A stretch of DNA of 55,721 nt from a virus: the IMG/VR virus record IMGVR_UViG_3300017730_000010, positions 1 to 55,721 of that record. One strand, given 5' to 3'. This document shows, one piece after another, positions 5,574 to 11,937 of this stretch (its first letter is position 1; every line of letters begins with the position of its first letter). A program made the position numbers and the translations under genes. The notes beneath the pieces were generated by a model. It did not search any database and had not been told where the DNA came from. It worked only from the letters and a program-made list of their open reading frames with translations.

Positions 5574-5647
5574 TATTTCTTCACTTTTTTTTGTTTAGTT
5601 ATTACGAATTTACAAAGGATTTTTTCTCTTTCAGTTAAGTTAATCAT
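5573..5647 (-). CDS. Tiny basic peptide (24 aa)
   Basis: 25 codons from ATG 5647: MINLTEREKILCKFVITKQK plus KVKK. A full leaderless-family promoter ends 5 nt before the ATG, the main reason to believe it is expressed. Its stop touches the -35 of the next promoter. Function unknown. Confidence 0.45.
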   Translation of the reverse strand: MINLTEREKILCKFVITKQKKVKK

Positions 5648-5681
5648 ACCTAAAGGTATCACAGAAAAGCCGAAAAGTCAA
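5645..5681 (-). promoter_or_regulatory. Leaderless promoter, TTGACT-17-TACCTT-5-ATG
   Basis: Minus strand: TTGACT (5681-5676), 17 bp, TACCTT (5658-5653), TAGGT, ATG (5647-5645). It shares the ACCTTTAGGT near-palindrome with the promoter at 4518-4554. Confidence 0.65.
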
Positions 5682-5750
5682 GAAAAACTTTCGACTATCT
5701 TTTTGCACAATCCTATTGCATAGATTGGCATGGTATGTGTGCAGCTGTTT

Positions 5751-5825
5751 CGTAAGTTGTTGGCTATTAGGCACTTATGGAAACGGCGGCCCGCCACCTA
5801 AGTGGCTGACCATCAATGACTTACG
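5751..5825. repeat. R6: three-hairpin dispersed element
   Basis: Hairpin 1: TAAGT/ACTTA with inner pairs that need G-U wobbles (TTGG with TTAG) and loop CTA. Middle: GGCGGCCCGCC. Hairpin 3: TAAGT/ACTTA with TGA/TCA and loop CCA. It lies about 50 nt beyond the stop of gene 5875-6183. No canonical plus-strand promoter is seen just upstream. Confidence 0.75.
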
Positions 5826-5874
5826 GGTTATGTTGTGCAGTAGTATAGGACAACACTTCCGACGATTATGACAA

Positions 5875-6183
5875 TCATACGACGAGAGGATTAGGCAACT
5901 TTGTGTTGCAAAAGTGCCAATCGAATGAGTCAATGATTTCCCCATTAAGGACAGGCTCAAAGTTGACTTGGTGAACACCTGCATTGGCAATGCCGTTGAC
6001 TCGTTCGCGTGTGGTTGGAGTATTCCAACCTGCAAGTGACCACTCGACCACGCCAAAGGCGTCTCGTTTGATTATGGCGTTACCATGAAGCCAAACGGTT
6101 TGCCCGTCTGTCTCGGTGTTGCCGACTTTTTTAGATGTGCCTTGTTCAAAGGCGAGTTTGATTTGTTCGGTTACTTTTCGCAT
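5875..6183 (-). CDS. Conserved-looking small phage protein (102 aa)
   Basis: The central motif WLHGNAIIKRD...SLAGWNTPTTRERVN is of a kind I have seen in small phage proteins of unknown function (HGN, then W-x-TPTTR-x-R-x-N). The start at 6183 overlaps the end of gene 6171-6362, suggesting coupling. The C-terminus carries FDWHFCNTK. Last gene of a two-gene unit ending near R6. Confidence 0.65.
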   Translation of the reverse strand: MRKVTEQIKLAFEQGTSKKVGNTETDGQTVWLHGNAIIKRDAFGVVEWSLAGWNTPTTRERVNGIANAGVHQVNFEPVLNGEIIDSFDWHFCNTKLPNPLVV

Positions 6184-6362
6184 GGTATGATTTCCCCTTC
6201 TCTTACGATTAAAACTCTTTCACCTTGCAAAGATAATTCTTTCTTTTTTCTGCTTGCAATGTTCAAGGCTTGAGCCTCTGTCTTTGTGTTGTCGATTAAC
6301 TTTCCGAAAAGTCGAATGTCGAACCACTCGGAAAAATTTGCGTTTTTTATTATTGTTATCAT
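6171..6362 (-). CDS. 63-aa protein, paralogue of the gene at 1250-1435
   Basis: The product begins MITIIKNANFSEWFDIRLFG and continues KLIDNTKTEAQALNIASRKK. It matches the 61-aa protein at 1250-1435 across the NF-x3-F/W-x-I-x2-FG-x-L-x-D core and the AL-x-IA helix; the C-terminal strand differs. Predicted leaderless. The paralogues sit at the two ends of the arm, consistent with local duplication and shuffling of small gene units. Confidence 0.7.
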   Translation of the reverse strand: MITIIKNANFSEWFDIRLFGKLIDNTKTEAQALNIASRKKKELSLQGERVLIVREGEIIPCEK

Positions 6363-6397
6363 GTTATAAATGTAAACCTTTTTTGTAATTAATGCAA
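6360..6397 (-). promoter_or_regulatory. Leaderless promoter, TTGCAT-17-TACATT-6-ATG
   Basis: Minus strand: TTGCAT (6397-6392), 17 bp, TACATT (6374-6369), 6 nt, ATG (6362-6360). Confidence 0.65.
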
Positions 6398-6406
6398 GGT
6401 AAAAGA

Positions 6407-6622
6407 TTACTTTGTGAAGTAATCTTTTACTTGTTGAGAGGTTGCCTTGCTAAGGTCGGAAATGTAAACTTCCGATTCAAACAAGTGATCTTGCTTGTGA
6501 TGCTTAATGGTAGCAACCCGAAGACCGCCCTTGATGCGATCAAGTGAGACGAGTCTCACGGCTTTATTGTTTTGCGAGGAGTGGTAAATGCCTCCGACTT
6601 TTAATCCTTTAGTAATGTTCAT
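6407..6622 (-). CDS. Small hypothetical protein (71 aa)
   Basis: The start at 6622 (MNITKGLKVGGIYHSSQNNK) is set by the promoter that ends 6 nt upstream; the in-frame ATG at 6742 would place the promoter inside the gene. Strand-rich first part (KVGGIYHSS, then AVRLVSLDRIKGGLRVATIK) suggests a small beta-barrel (SH3/KOW-like); C-terminal helix LSKATSQQVKDYF. First gene of the left arm when read leftward. Confidence 0.6.
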   Translation of the reverse strand: MNITKGLKVGGIYHSSQNNKAVRLVSLDRIKGGLRVATIKHHKQDHLFESEVYISDLSKATSQQVKDYFTK

Positions 6623-6657
6623 ATTATTAATGTAAGCTTTTTTTTGTCGAATTGCAA
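6620..6657 (-). promoter_or_regulatory. Leaderless promoter, TTGCAA-17-TACATT-6-ATG
   Basis: Minus strand: TTGCAA (6657-6652), 17 bp, TACATT (6634-6629), 6 nt, ATG (6622-6620). Confidence 0.7.
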
Positions 6658-6853
6658 GGAAAAAGAGAAAAAAGATTCGATTATTTTGTTGCACAATCCC
6701 ACCCCCGTTTTTTGAATTTATTTTGGCGGGCGACGCCAGCATATCGGCGGGGGGTGGTTTTTCTCAAAATCTAATGCAGTAATTCACAGGTAAATAACGT
6801 TTTTTGAAAAAAAATCGGCGCATTTACAAAAAATAACTGTAATATATAGTAGA
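6658..6853. other. Divergent intergenic switch region between arms
   Basis: This 196-bp gap separates the leftward small-gene arm from the rightward operons. It holds a GC-rich hairpin (TGGCG/CGCCA, 6724-6738) in otherwise AT-rich sequence, then a G-run (GGCGGGGGGTGG) and A/T tracts. TTTACA, 16 bp and TATAGT just before the PhoH start is a possible rightward promoter. No gene is supportable here. Confidence 0.4.
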
Positions 6854-7579
6854 ATGCCTAGACGCAAAAAAGCCGACATTGACGACGCTCAGGAAATAGA
6901 GAAGGTAATGACATCTCTCAATAAGACTAAGGTAAAACTTAAGAAATTAGAATTTTCTGAGAAACAGCAAGAGCTGTTAAAGATAATGTTTGATAGAGGT
7001 ACTAAAATAGTATTCATAAGTGGACCCGCTGGAACCAGCAAAACTTTTATGGCTATATACGCCGCTATTCAATTATTTAATATGGATAATAACTATAATA
7101 TTAGTTATGTAAGAACAATTATAGAGAGCGCTGATCGAGGAATGGGTGCGCTCCCTGGGAACATAGATGAAAAATTTGATCCTTTCATGATGCCCTTAAA
7201 TGATAAAATGTTCGAATTAATGAGCGCTAGTGACGTGAAAGCCTTGGATCAACAAGGCGTAATATCGGCTATGCCAATAAATTACCTTAGAGGCGCCAGT
7301 CTCAACGACAAGGTTGTTATTGCCGATGAATCTCAAAACTTTAGCGTAAAAGAGTTAATTACCCTTATTACGAGAATAGGAGAAAATACTAAAATGTTTA
7401 TTTGCGGCGACTCTATGCAAAGCGACATTAATGGTAAAAGCGGGTTTAACAAGCTTAAGGAATTATTTAATGATGATGCTAGCGCTAAACAAGGGATATA
7501 CAACTTCGAGTTTGATCACAAAGATATTAAGAGGAGTGAAATATTAAAATATATTGTTAAAAAACTAGAAAGTATATAA
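6854..7579 (+). CDS. phoH: PhoH-like P-loop ATPase
   Basis: 241 residues. Walker A is GPAGTSKT at residues 57-64, Walker B is VVIADE at 154-159, and GDSMQSD (185-191) is the sensor-type motif of PhoH proteins. The short basic N-terminus before the P-loop is typical of phage PhoH proteins, which lack the extra domains of some bacterial homologues. PhoH-like proteins are very common in marine and other phages; their role (RNA-associated ATPase or helicase-like) is not settled. It heads the rightward operon, with the next gene 1 nt downstream. Confidence 0.92.
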   Translation: MPRRKKADIDDAQEIEKVMTSLNKTKVKLKKLEFSEKQQELLKIMFDRGTKIVFISGPAGTSKTFMAIYAAIQLFNMDNNYNISYVRTIIESADRGMGALPGNIDEKFDPFMMPLNDKMFELMSASDVKALDQQGVISAMPINYLRGASLNDKVVIADESQNFSVKELITLITRIGENTKMFICGDSMQSDINGKSGFNKLKELFNDDASAKQGIYNFEFDHKDIKRSEILKYIVKKLESI

Positions 7580-7580
7580 A

Positions 7581-7775
7581 ATGAAAGAGGGGGATGAAAT
7601 TTGTTTTTGGCACGACCATAAGGATAGGTGCGGCAAAATAATCAAGATGTTTACTCAAATAGGCTTCGAGGATCATGGTAAAGAGTTTGTTGTCATTTTA
7701 CTTGACGACTCCAGGGGTTTATTTAATGATTGCGTTATTAAAACTGAAAAAAATAAATTAAAAATAATTAATTGA
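7581..7775 (+). CDS. Small hypothetical protein (64 aa)
   Basis: It starts 1 nt after the PhoH stop (TAAAATG). The sequence MKEGDEICFWHDHKDRCGKI, then KEFVVILLDDSRGLF suggests a small beta-barrel (SH3-like) protein. No family is recognised. Cotranscription with phoH is likely. Confidence 0.7.
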   Translation: MKEGDEICFWHDHKDRCGKIIKMFTQIGFEDHGKEFVVILLDDSRGLFNDCVIKTEKNKLKIIN

Positions 7776-7808
7776 ATTAATTAATAATTATTATATAATA
7801 ATTAACAT

Positions 7809-8054
7809 ATGAAGCAATTAAAATATTTTACAGCCAGCTGGTGCGGGCCGTGTAGATTTTTCAAACCATATATTATTGAGTTAATTAGAGATGGAGAAAA
7901 CATAGAAATGATAGATATAGATGCCAACCCAGAACAAAGTCAAAAATATCAAATAATGTCAGTCCCAACGTTAATCTTTGAAGAGGATGGAGAAATTTTC
8001 GCTAAGAGAAATGGCGCTATGGACCCAAGCGAAATAAAAGCTCTACTAAAGTAA
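7809..8054 (+). CDS. Thioredoxin-like protein
   Basis: 81 residues. FTASWCGPCRFFKP carries the CGPC redox site (Cys12 and Cys15), and a cis-Pro loop VPTLIFEEDGE follows. This is a minimal thioredoxin fold, shorter than bacterial TrxA (about 105 residues). The expected activity is disulfide reduction in the cytoplasm, for example electron supply to ribonucleotide reductase or as a processivity partner; the substrate cannot be told here. It is preceded by an AT-only stretch with TATATAA-like boxes. Confidence 0.9.
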   Translation: MKQLKYFTASWCGPCRFFKPYIIELIRDGENIEMIDIDANPEQSQKYQIMSVPTLIFEEDGEIFAKRNGAMDPSEIKALLK

Positions 8055-8055
8055 G

Positions 8056-8289
8056 ATGGAAATTATAATATCTTCTTTGGTTGGTGCTGTGGGAGCTATA
8101 TTAGTTGCTTATATTAATACTAAAGTTAGAGAAAAAAGAAAAGACGCTCTAATGGAAGAAATTACAAAAAAATTACACATAGACAGTAAAAATGTGTATA
8201 TAATAAACACTAAAAAAAATGAAGTACATAATTTCAAATACGAATCTAAAGCTTCGACTCAGGAGCCTTTTGTGTTTTTTATAAAATAA
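8056..8289 (+). CDS. Small membrane-anchored protein (77 aa)
   Basis: One N-terminal transmembrane helix (IIISSLVGAVGAILVAYI) is followed by a positively charged segment (KVREKRKD) and a short soluble domain. The charge pattern predicts the C-terminus in the cytoplasm. It starts 1 nt after the thioredoxin stop and overlaps the next ATG. No family recognised. Confidence 0.7.
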   Translation: MEIIISSLVGAVGAILVAYINTKVREKRKDALMEEITKKLHIDSKNVYIINTKKNEVHNFKYESKASTQEPFVFFIK

Positions 8290-8579
8290 TGAGAATTAAA
8301 TATTGTAAATCATGCGGTCATAAAAACCAGTTCATAGGGCTGGAACCAAAGTTTTGTTCAAGTTGCGGGGCGAGTTTTCAAAAAGGAACTTCTCAAGTTA
8401 CAAAATCTAAAATTGCTAATAGACAAAAACTTAACGAGGATGAAACAGATGTTGATTTCGTTCCTAATATAGCCAGTCTACAATACAGCGTATCTCCATT
8501 TGAAAAGAAGACATTCAAAATGGAAGAAATGTTCGATCTTGAAGATGATGGCGGAAACTCCGAAAAGAAAAAGAGGTAG
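8289..8579 (+). CDS. Zinc-ribbon protein (96 aa)
   Basis: The N-terminal module MRIKYCKSCGHKNQF...FCSSCGASF has two CxxC knuckles (residues 6/9 and 23/26), a treble-clef or ribbon zinc site. A low-complexity polar tail follows. The start overlaps the preceding stop (TAATG type). Such ribbons commonly contact RNA polymerase or nucleic acid; the adjacency to a sigma-like gene, which it overlaps by about 30 nt, fits a transcription role but is inference. Confidence 0.75.
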   Translation: MRIKYCKSCGHKNQFIGLEPKFCSSCGASFQKGTSQVTKSKIANRQKLNEDETDVDFVPNIASLQYSVSPFEKKTFKMEEMFDLEDDGGNSEKKKR

Positions 8580-9279
8580 ACCAAAGAAGGTAAAATTTGA
8601 GGATAAATATGAAATTATTGACACTCAAATTGCAAAAAGGAAAGGTAAGTGGTTTCTTAAGGCTATATCCTGGATAAGCTGGGAAGATGTTGGGCAAATA
8701 ATAAGATCTCATATATATAATAAATGGCACCTGTGGGATCAAAAAAGACCGTTAGAACCTTGGTTAAATAGAATCATATCTAATCAGATAAAAAATATAT
8801 TAAGAAACCATTATGGTAATTTTATTAGACCTTGCGCTCAATGCCCTTTCAACGCCTCTGGATCTATTGACAACATAAATGATGCTAATTTCTGTAGTTG
8901 GACTAAAACTGGCAAGCAAGATAGTTCTTGTCCTTTATTCTTGAAATGGGAAAAGACTAAAAAAAGCTCCTTCCAAATAAACATGGCTTCAAGTATAGAT
9001 GCTAATGAAAATATAAACGTTGGACTCTGTAAACACTTTGACATTGACCATTCTAAAAATAAATTAAATAAATTAATGAAAGAAAATTTAACAGAAAAAC
9101 AATATCATATATATGAGATGCTATATATAAAAGATTTAGATATTACCGAGGCTGCTGAAAAATTGGGTTACAAAAGCAATGAGAAAGGCCGTAAGGCGGG
9201 GTACAAGCAAATAAAGAACTTTGAAAAATTATTTAAAGATACTGCTAAAAAATTAATATCCGAACACGACATAGTATGA
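8548..9279 (+). CDS. Sigma-70-like factor with AT-hook and Cys-rich insert
   Basis: Numbered from ATG 8548 (243 aa; ATG 8545 is equally possible). Residues 6-15 (KRKRGRPKKV) form an AT-hook-like motif. Residues 42-90 (ISWEDVGQIIRSHIYNKWHL, then PWLNRIISNQIKNILRNHY) look like sigma region 2. Residues 181-225 (LTEKQYHIYEMLYIKDLDIT, then EAAEKLGYKS) look like a region 4 helix-turn-helix. Between them is an insert with Cys96, 99, 116, 128 and 161, suggesting a metal site. The ORF overlaps both neighbours slightly. A likely role is redirecting host RNA polymerase to phage promoters. Confidence 0.7.
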   Translation: MAETPKRKRGRPKKVKFEDKYEIIDTQIAKRKGKWFLKAISWISWEDVGQIIRSHIYNKWHLWDQKRPLEPWLNRIISNQIKNILRNHYGNFIRPCAQCPFNASGSIDNINDANFCSWTKTGKQDSSCPLFLKWEKTKKSSFQINMASSIDANENINVGLCKHFDIDHSKNKLNKLMKENLTEKQYHIYEMLYIKDLDITEAAEKLGYKSNEKGRKAGYKQIKNFEKLFKDTAKKLISEHDIV

Positions 9280-10325
9280 AACTAAATGACGAACAAAAAA
9301 CCTTGGTACAGGAAAACTATAAAGACTTTCCAGATTTAATAGAATTAACGAGAATGGTATTTGAAGATGATTCTTTAGATGGTCGAACGAAAGAAGGTCG
9401 CGCTGTTAGAAAGTTTCTTGTTGACAATTCACTTAATTATACTACGACAAAAAAAGAAAAAAGGGATGATATTGAGTTTTCTGAGGAACAAGAAGAATTT
9501 ATATTGCAATACGCTAAAGAAGGAATGTCTGCTTATGAAATTTCTAAAATATTATTTCCAGAAGTAAATGTAACAAATTTAAGTAAAGAAGTAATAGAAT
9601 TAGCTGAACATATAAAAAATATAGATCCAGCTTTATTATCTCCATCTGAAAACGCGCTTAATAATACTTACTTCCCTCCTAAGGCTGCATCAAGAGTAAT
9701 TAAAAAAATTAATGATTATTGCGCTAAAGAATTAGAAGAAAAAGAATTAAGTCGAGAAGAGATTGATAATATAGAAAGTACAATAAGATTTCTTGCTGCG
9801 CCTAGATTTGTTCAAGTTATGAACACTTATAGCGCTATGGATGACAGAGATTTATTTGAAGCTGAGTTTATTCGTTCGGTTTGGGATAAGCCTGACTTGA
9901 CGAGTGATGAACTTAATCTATATATTAACGTATGTATGGATTATATACATTTAAAAAATATTAGTAAAGCAATTGACAAATTAAATAGAATGTTTGAAGA
10001 TTGCGAAGATCAAAGAGATATGACTGTTAGGCTAGCGGAATTATTAAAAACTAAAAGTGAAGAATATAATCAATGTGAAAAACGTCAAGAGACTTTGATA
10101 GCTAGATTGAACGGTGATAGAAAAGAAAGAGTTAAAAATAGACATAAAGATAATGCTTCGATTATATCTTTGGTTCGAGTATTTCAAAACGAAACTGATA
10201 GAAAGCGTATGGTCGAGATGGCTGAAAAACAAAAATTATTAATAAAAGAAGAAGCTGACGGTCTAGAAAGAATGGACGTCTGGAAAGCTAGGGTTCTAGG
10301 AATTTCTAAAGATGAAGCAATATGA
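9276..10325 (+). CDS. Helical protein, candidate small terminase or regulator
   Basis: 349 residues, strongly helical. Residues ~70-110 (SEEQEEFILQYAKEGMSAYE, then ISKILFPEVN) resemble a helix-turn-helix. A Glu/Lys-rich helical body and a final basic region follow. It overlaps the sigma-like gene (ATGA) and the next gene. Position three genes upstream of the large terminase and the HTH make a DNA-recognition (small terminase) role conceivable, but no signature proves it. Confidence 0.5.
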   Translation: MKLNDEQKTLVQENYKDFPDLIELTRMVFEDDSLDGRTKEGRAVRKFLVDNSLNYTTTKKEKRDDIEFSEEQEEFILQYAKEGMSAYEISKILFPEVNVTNLSKEVIELAEHIKNIDPALLSPSENALNNTYFPPKAASRVIKKINDYCAKELEEKELSREEIDNIESTIRFLAAPRFVQVMNTYSAMDDRDLFEAEFIRSVWDKPDLTSDELNLYINVCMDYIHLKNISKAIDKLNRMFEDCEDQRDMTVRLAELLKTKSEEYNQCEKRQETLIARLNGDRKERVKNRHKDNASIISLVRVFQNETDRKRMVEMAEKQKLLIKEEADGLERMDVWKARVLGISKDEAI

Positions 10326-11011
10326 AACTAAAACACATCCATAAATCAGCTAGTAGTCTCGGACAAAGGTATTATACCATGTCTGCGGCGATAAACGTTT
10401 TCACGCAGTCCTACGGGCATAATATCGTACAAATTGGGTCCGAACCCAGGAACTCGGCGCACTCTAATTTTGATTTGTTTGATTTTTATGCTGATTTAGT
10501 AAAAGATTGTAATAAAGTTTCTTATAGTATATTTCATGAGTCTGATAACATAAGTCAACAAAAGAGAGAGCAACATTTAAACAGTATAATATATAATAAG
10601 TATAATGATGAATCTAATAGAATAAGAATAAGAAATATAAAAGATAGTAATATATATGAAAAGACAGATAATATAGATTTGTTAATATTAAATGATATAT
10701 ATTTTCCCATAGAAGAACTTACCACCAGGGTTTGCCCGAGCGCAGATTACTTATCTGGTAGAAACATACTGTATTCGATAACGGACGCTGAGATGAATCA
10801 TTCTTACGGTGAAATCATCAGTCCTTCAAAAGAAAGGTGTTTGTATGAGTACAAGCTATTCAAAAATAAACTTAGTAGATCCTCAGTCGTAATTCTAGAA
10901 GGAAACGATTATCCTGGCGGCGCACAAACTTCCCTTGTTAAAAAACAACTGGGAAGTGATGGATTTATCTGTTTATTAGACTTACAACAATCAGTGTGGA
11001 TAAAACGGTAA
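10322..11011 (+). CDS. Putative class I SAM-dependent methyltransferase
   Basis: 229 residues. After an N-terminal helix, HNIVQIGSEPRNSAHSNFDL resembles motif I (hydrophobic strand then a Gly-containing loop, E/D). DLLILNDIYFP resembles the motif II strand, and SSVVILEGNDYPGGAQTSLV with FICLLDLQQSVWIKR matches the C-terminal beta-hairpin of such folds. The usual GxGxG loop is degenerate, so activity is uncertain. The first part (10322-10460) and the end are less AT-rich than the middle. It overlaps the next gene by 16 nt. Confidence 0.45.
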   Translation: MKLKHIHKSASSLGQRYYTMSAAINVFTQSYGHNIVQIGSEPRNSAHSNFDLFDFYADLVKDCNKVSYSIFHESDNISQQKREQHLNSIIYNKYNDESNRIRIRNIKDSNIYEKTDNIDLLILNDIYFPIEELTTRVCPSADYLSGRNILYSITDAEMNHSYGEIISPSKERCLYEYKLFKNKLSRSSVVILEGNDYPGGAQTSLVKKQLGSDGFICLLDLQQSVWIKR

Positions 11012-11937
11012 ATTTCAATTGTAAGATATGTGGTGCTGAGTTTGATTCTGAACGATCACTACATGCACATATTAAGGCTCATAAAATATTATTATCAGAA
11101 TATTATATTACATACTATCCTAGATATAATTTATATACAAATGAGTTAATTCCTTTTAAGAACAAAGATCAATATTTTTCTACTTATTTTTCTAATAGTA
11201 TTGAAATGGAAAAGTGGGCGGCGACAGCCGACGACGAACATGTACAACAAATATTACTTGATATATTAAATAAAAGAATAATTAGTAAGAATTTACAATA
11301 TGCGCCGAATCATTTAGAATTAATGCTACTTGAGCTTCCTACAATAGAGATGTATAAAACATATTTCGGTTCATATAATGAAGCCTGTCGCAGGCTTCAG
11401 GTTGAGCCGTTACTAAATAAAAGTATAAAAAGTAAATTTTTAAACTTCGATAAAAATTTAAAGGACATGCAGATTATGATAGACACTAGAGAGCAAACTC
11501 CCTTAAAATTCAAGAACAGTAAACCTCATAAATTAGATTTTGGTGATTATACAGCAGCAGGAGGATACTATAATAAAACATATGTGGATAGAAAAAGCGA
11601 AACGGACTTTAAATCAACAATGACTGTGGGGTATGATAGATTTAGAAAAGAATTGCAAAGAGCTAAAGAATTCGACTCATTCTTATACATTGTTACAGAA
11701 AGCTCTATTGATAAAATAATAAACAATAATAAGTATGGTCCGCATCGATCAAACTTAACATTTGTATGGCATCAGATGAGAATGTTATCACATGACTTCG
11801 CTAGGAACTGTCAATTTATATTTTCTGGAGGAAGGAACTGGTCGCAAGAGTTAATTCCAACATTACTTTATGCAGGTAGAGAAATGTGGCATTCCGATGT
11901 ACAATATTATATAGACAAAAGAATTTTAAAATTATGA
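10996..11937 (+). CDS. C2H2 zinc finger + ERCC4-type nuclease
   Basis: GTG start at 10996. Residues 9-29 form a classic finger (C9-x2-C12-x12-H25-x3-H29). The C-terminal half holds an ERCC4/XPF nuclease signature: IDTRE (162-166), FGDY (182-185) and VDRKSETDF (197-205), where DRK replaces the usual ERK. ERCC4 nucleases cut branched or flap DNA. Its 3' end overlaps the terminase start (ATGA), so expression is coupled to packaging. A role in trimming or resolving replicative DNA before packaging is plausible. The middle part (Tyr-rich, then repeated short helices) is unassigned. Confidence 0.75.
   Translation: MDKTVNFNCKICGAEFDSERSLHAHIKAHKILLSEYYITYYPRYNLYTNELIPFKNKDQYFSTYFSNSIEMEKWAATADDEHVQQILLDILNKRIISKNLQYAPNHLELMLLELPTIEMYKTYFGSYNEACRRLQVEPLLNKSIKSKFLNFDKNLKDMQIMIDTREQTPLKFKNSKPHKLDFGDYTAAGGYYNKTYVDRKSETDFKSTMTVGYDRFRKELQRAKEFDSFLYIVTESSIDKIINNNKYGPHRSNLTFVWHQMRMLSHDFARNCQFIFSGGRNWSQELIPTLLYAGREMWHSDVQYYIDKRILKL

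Noticed and set aside
798-5825. R1-R6 as a CRISPR array or tRNA genes
   Set aside because: The copies are about 0.3-1.2 kb apart with genes between them, and their folds lack tRNA T-loop and anticodon arm features.
798-5825. R1-R6 as ordinary intrinsic terminators
   Set aside because: No U-tract follows the hairpins on either strand; the two true terminators in this window (20361, 24845) look quite different.
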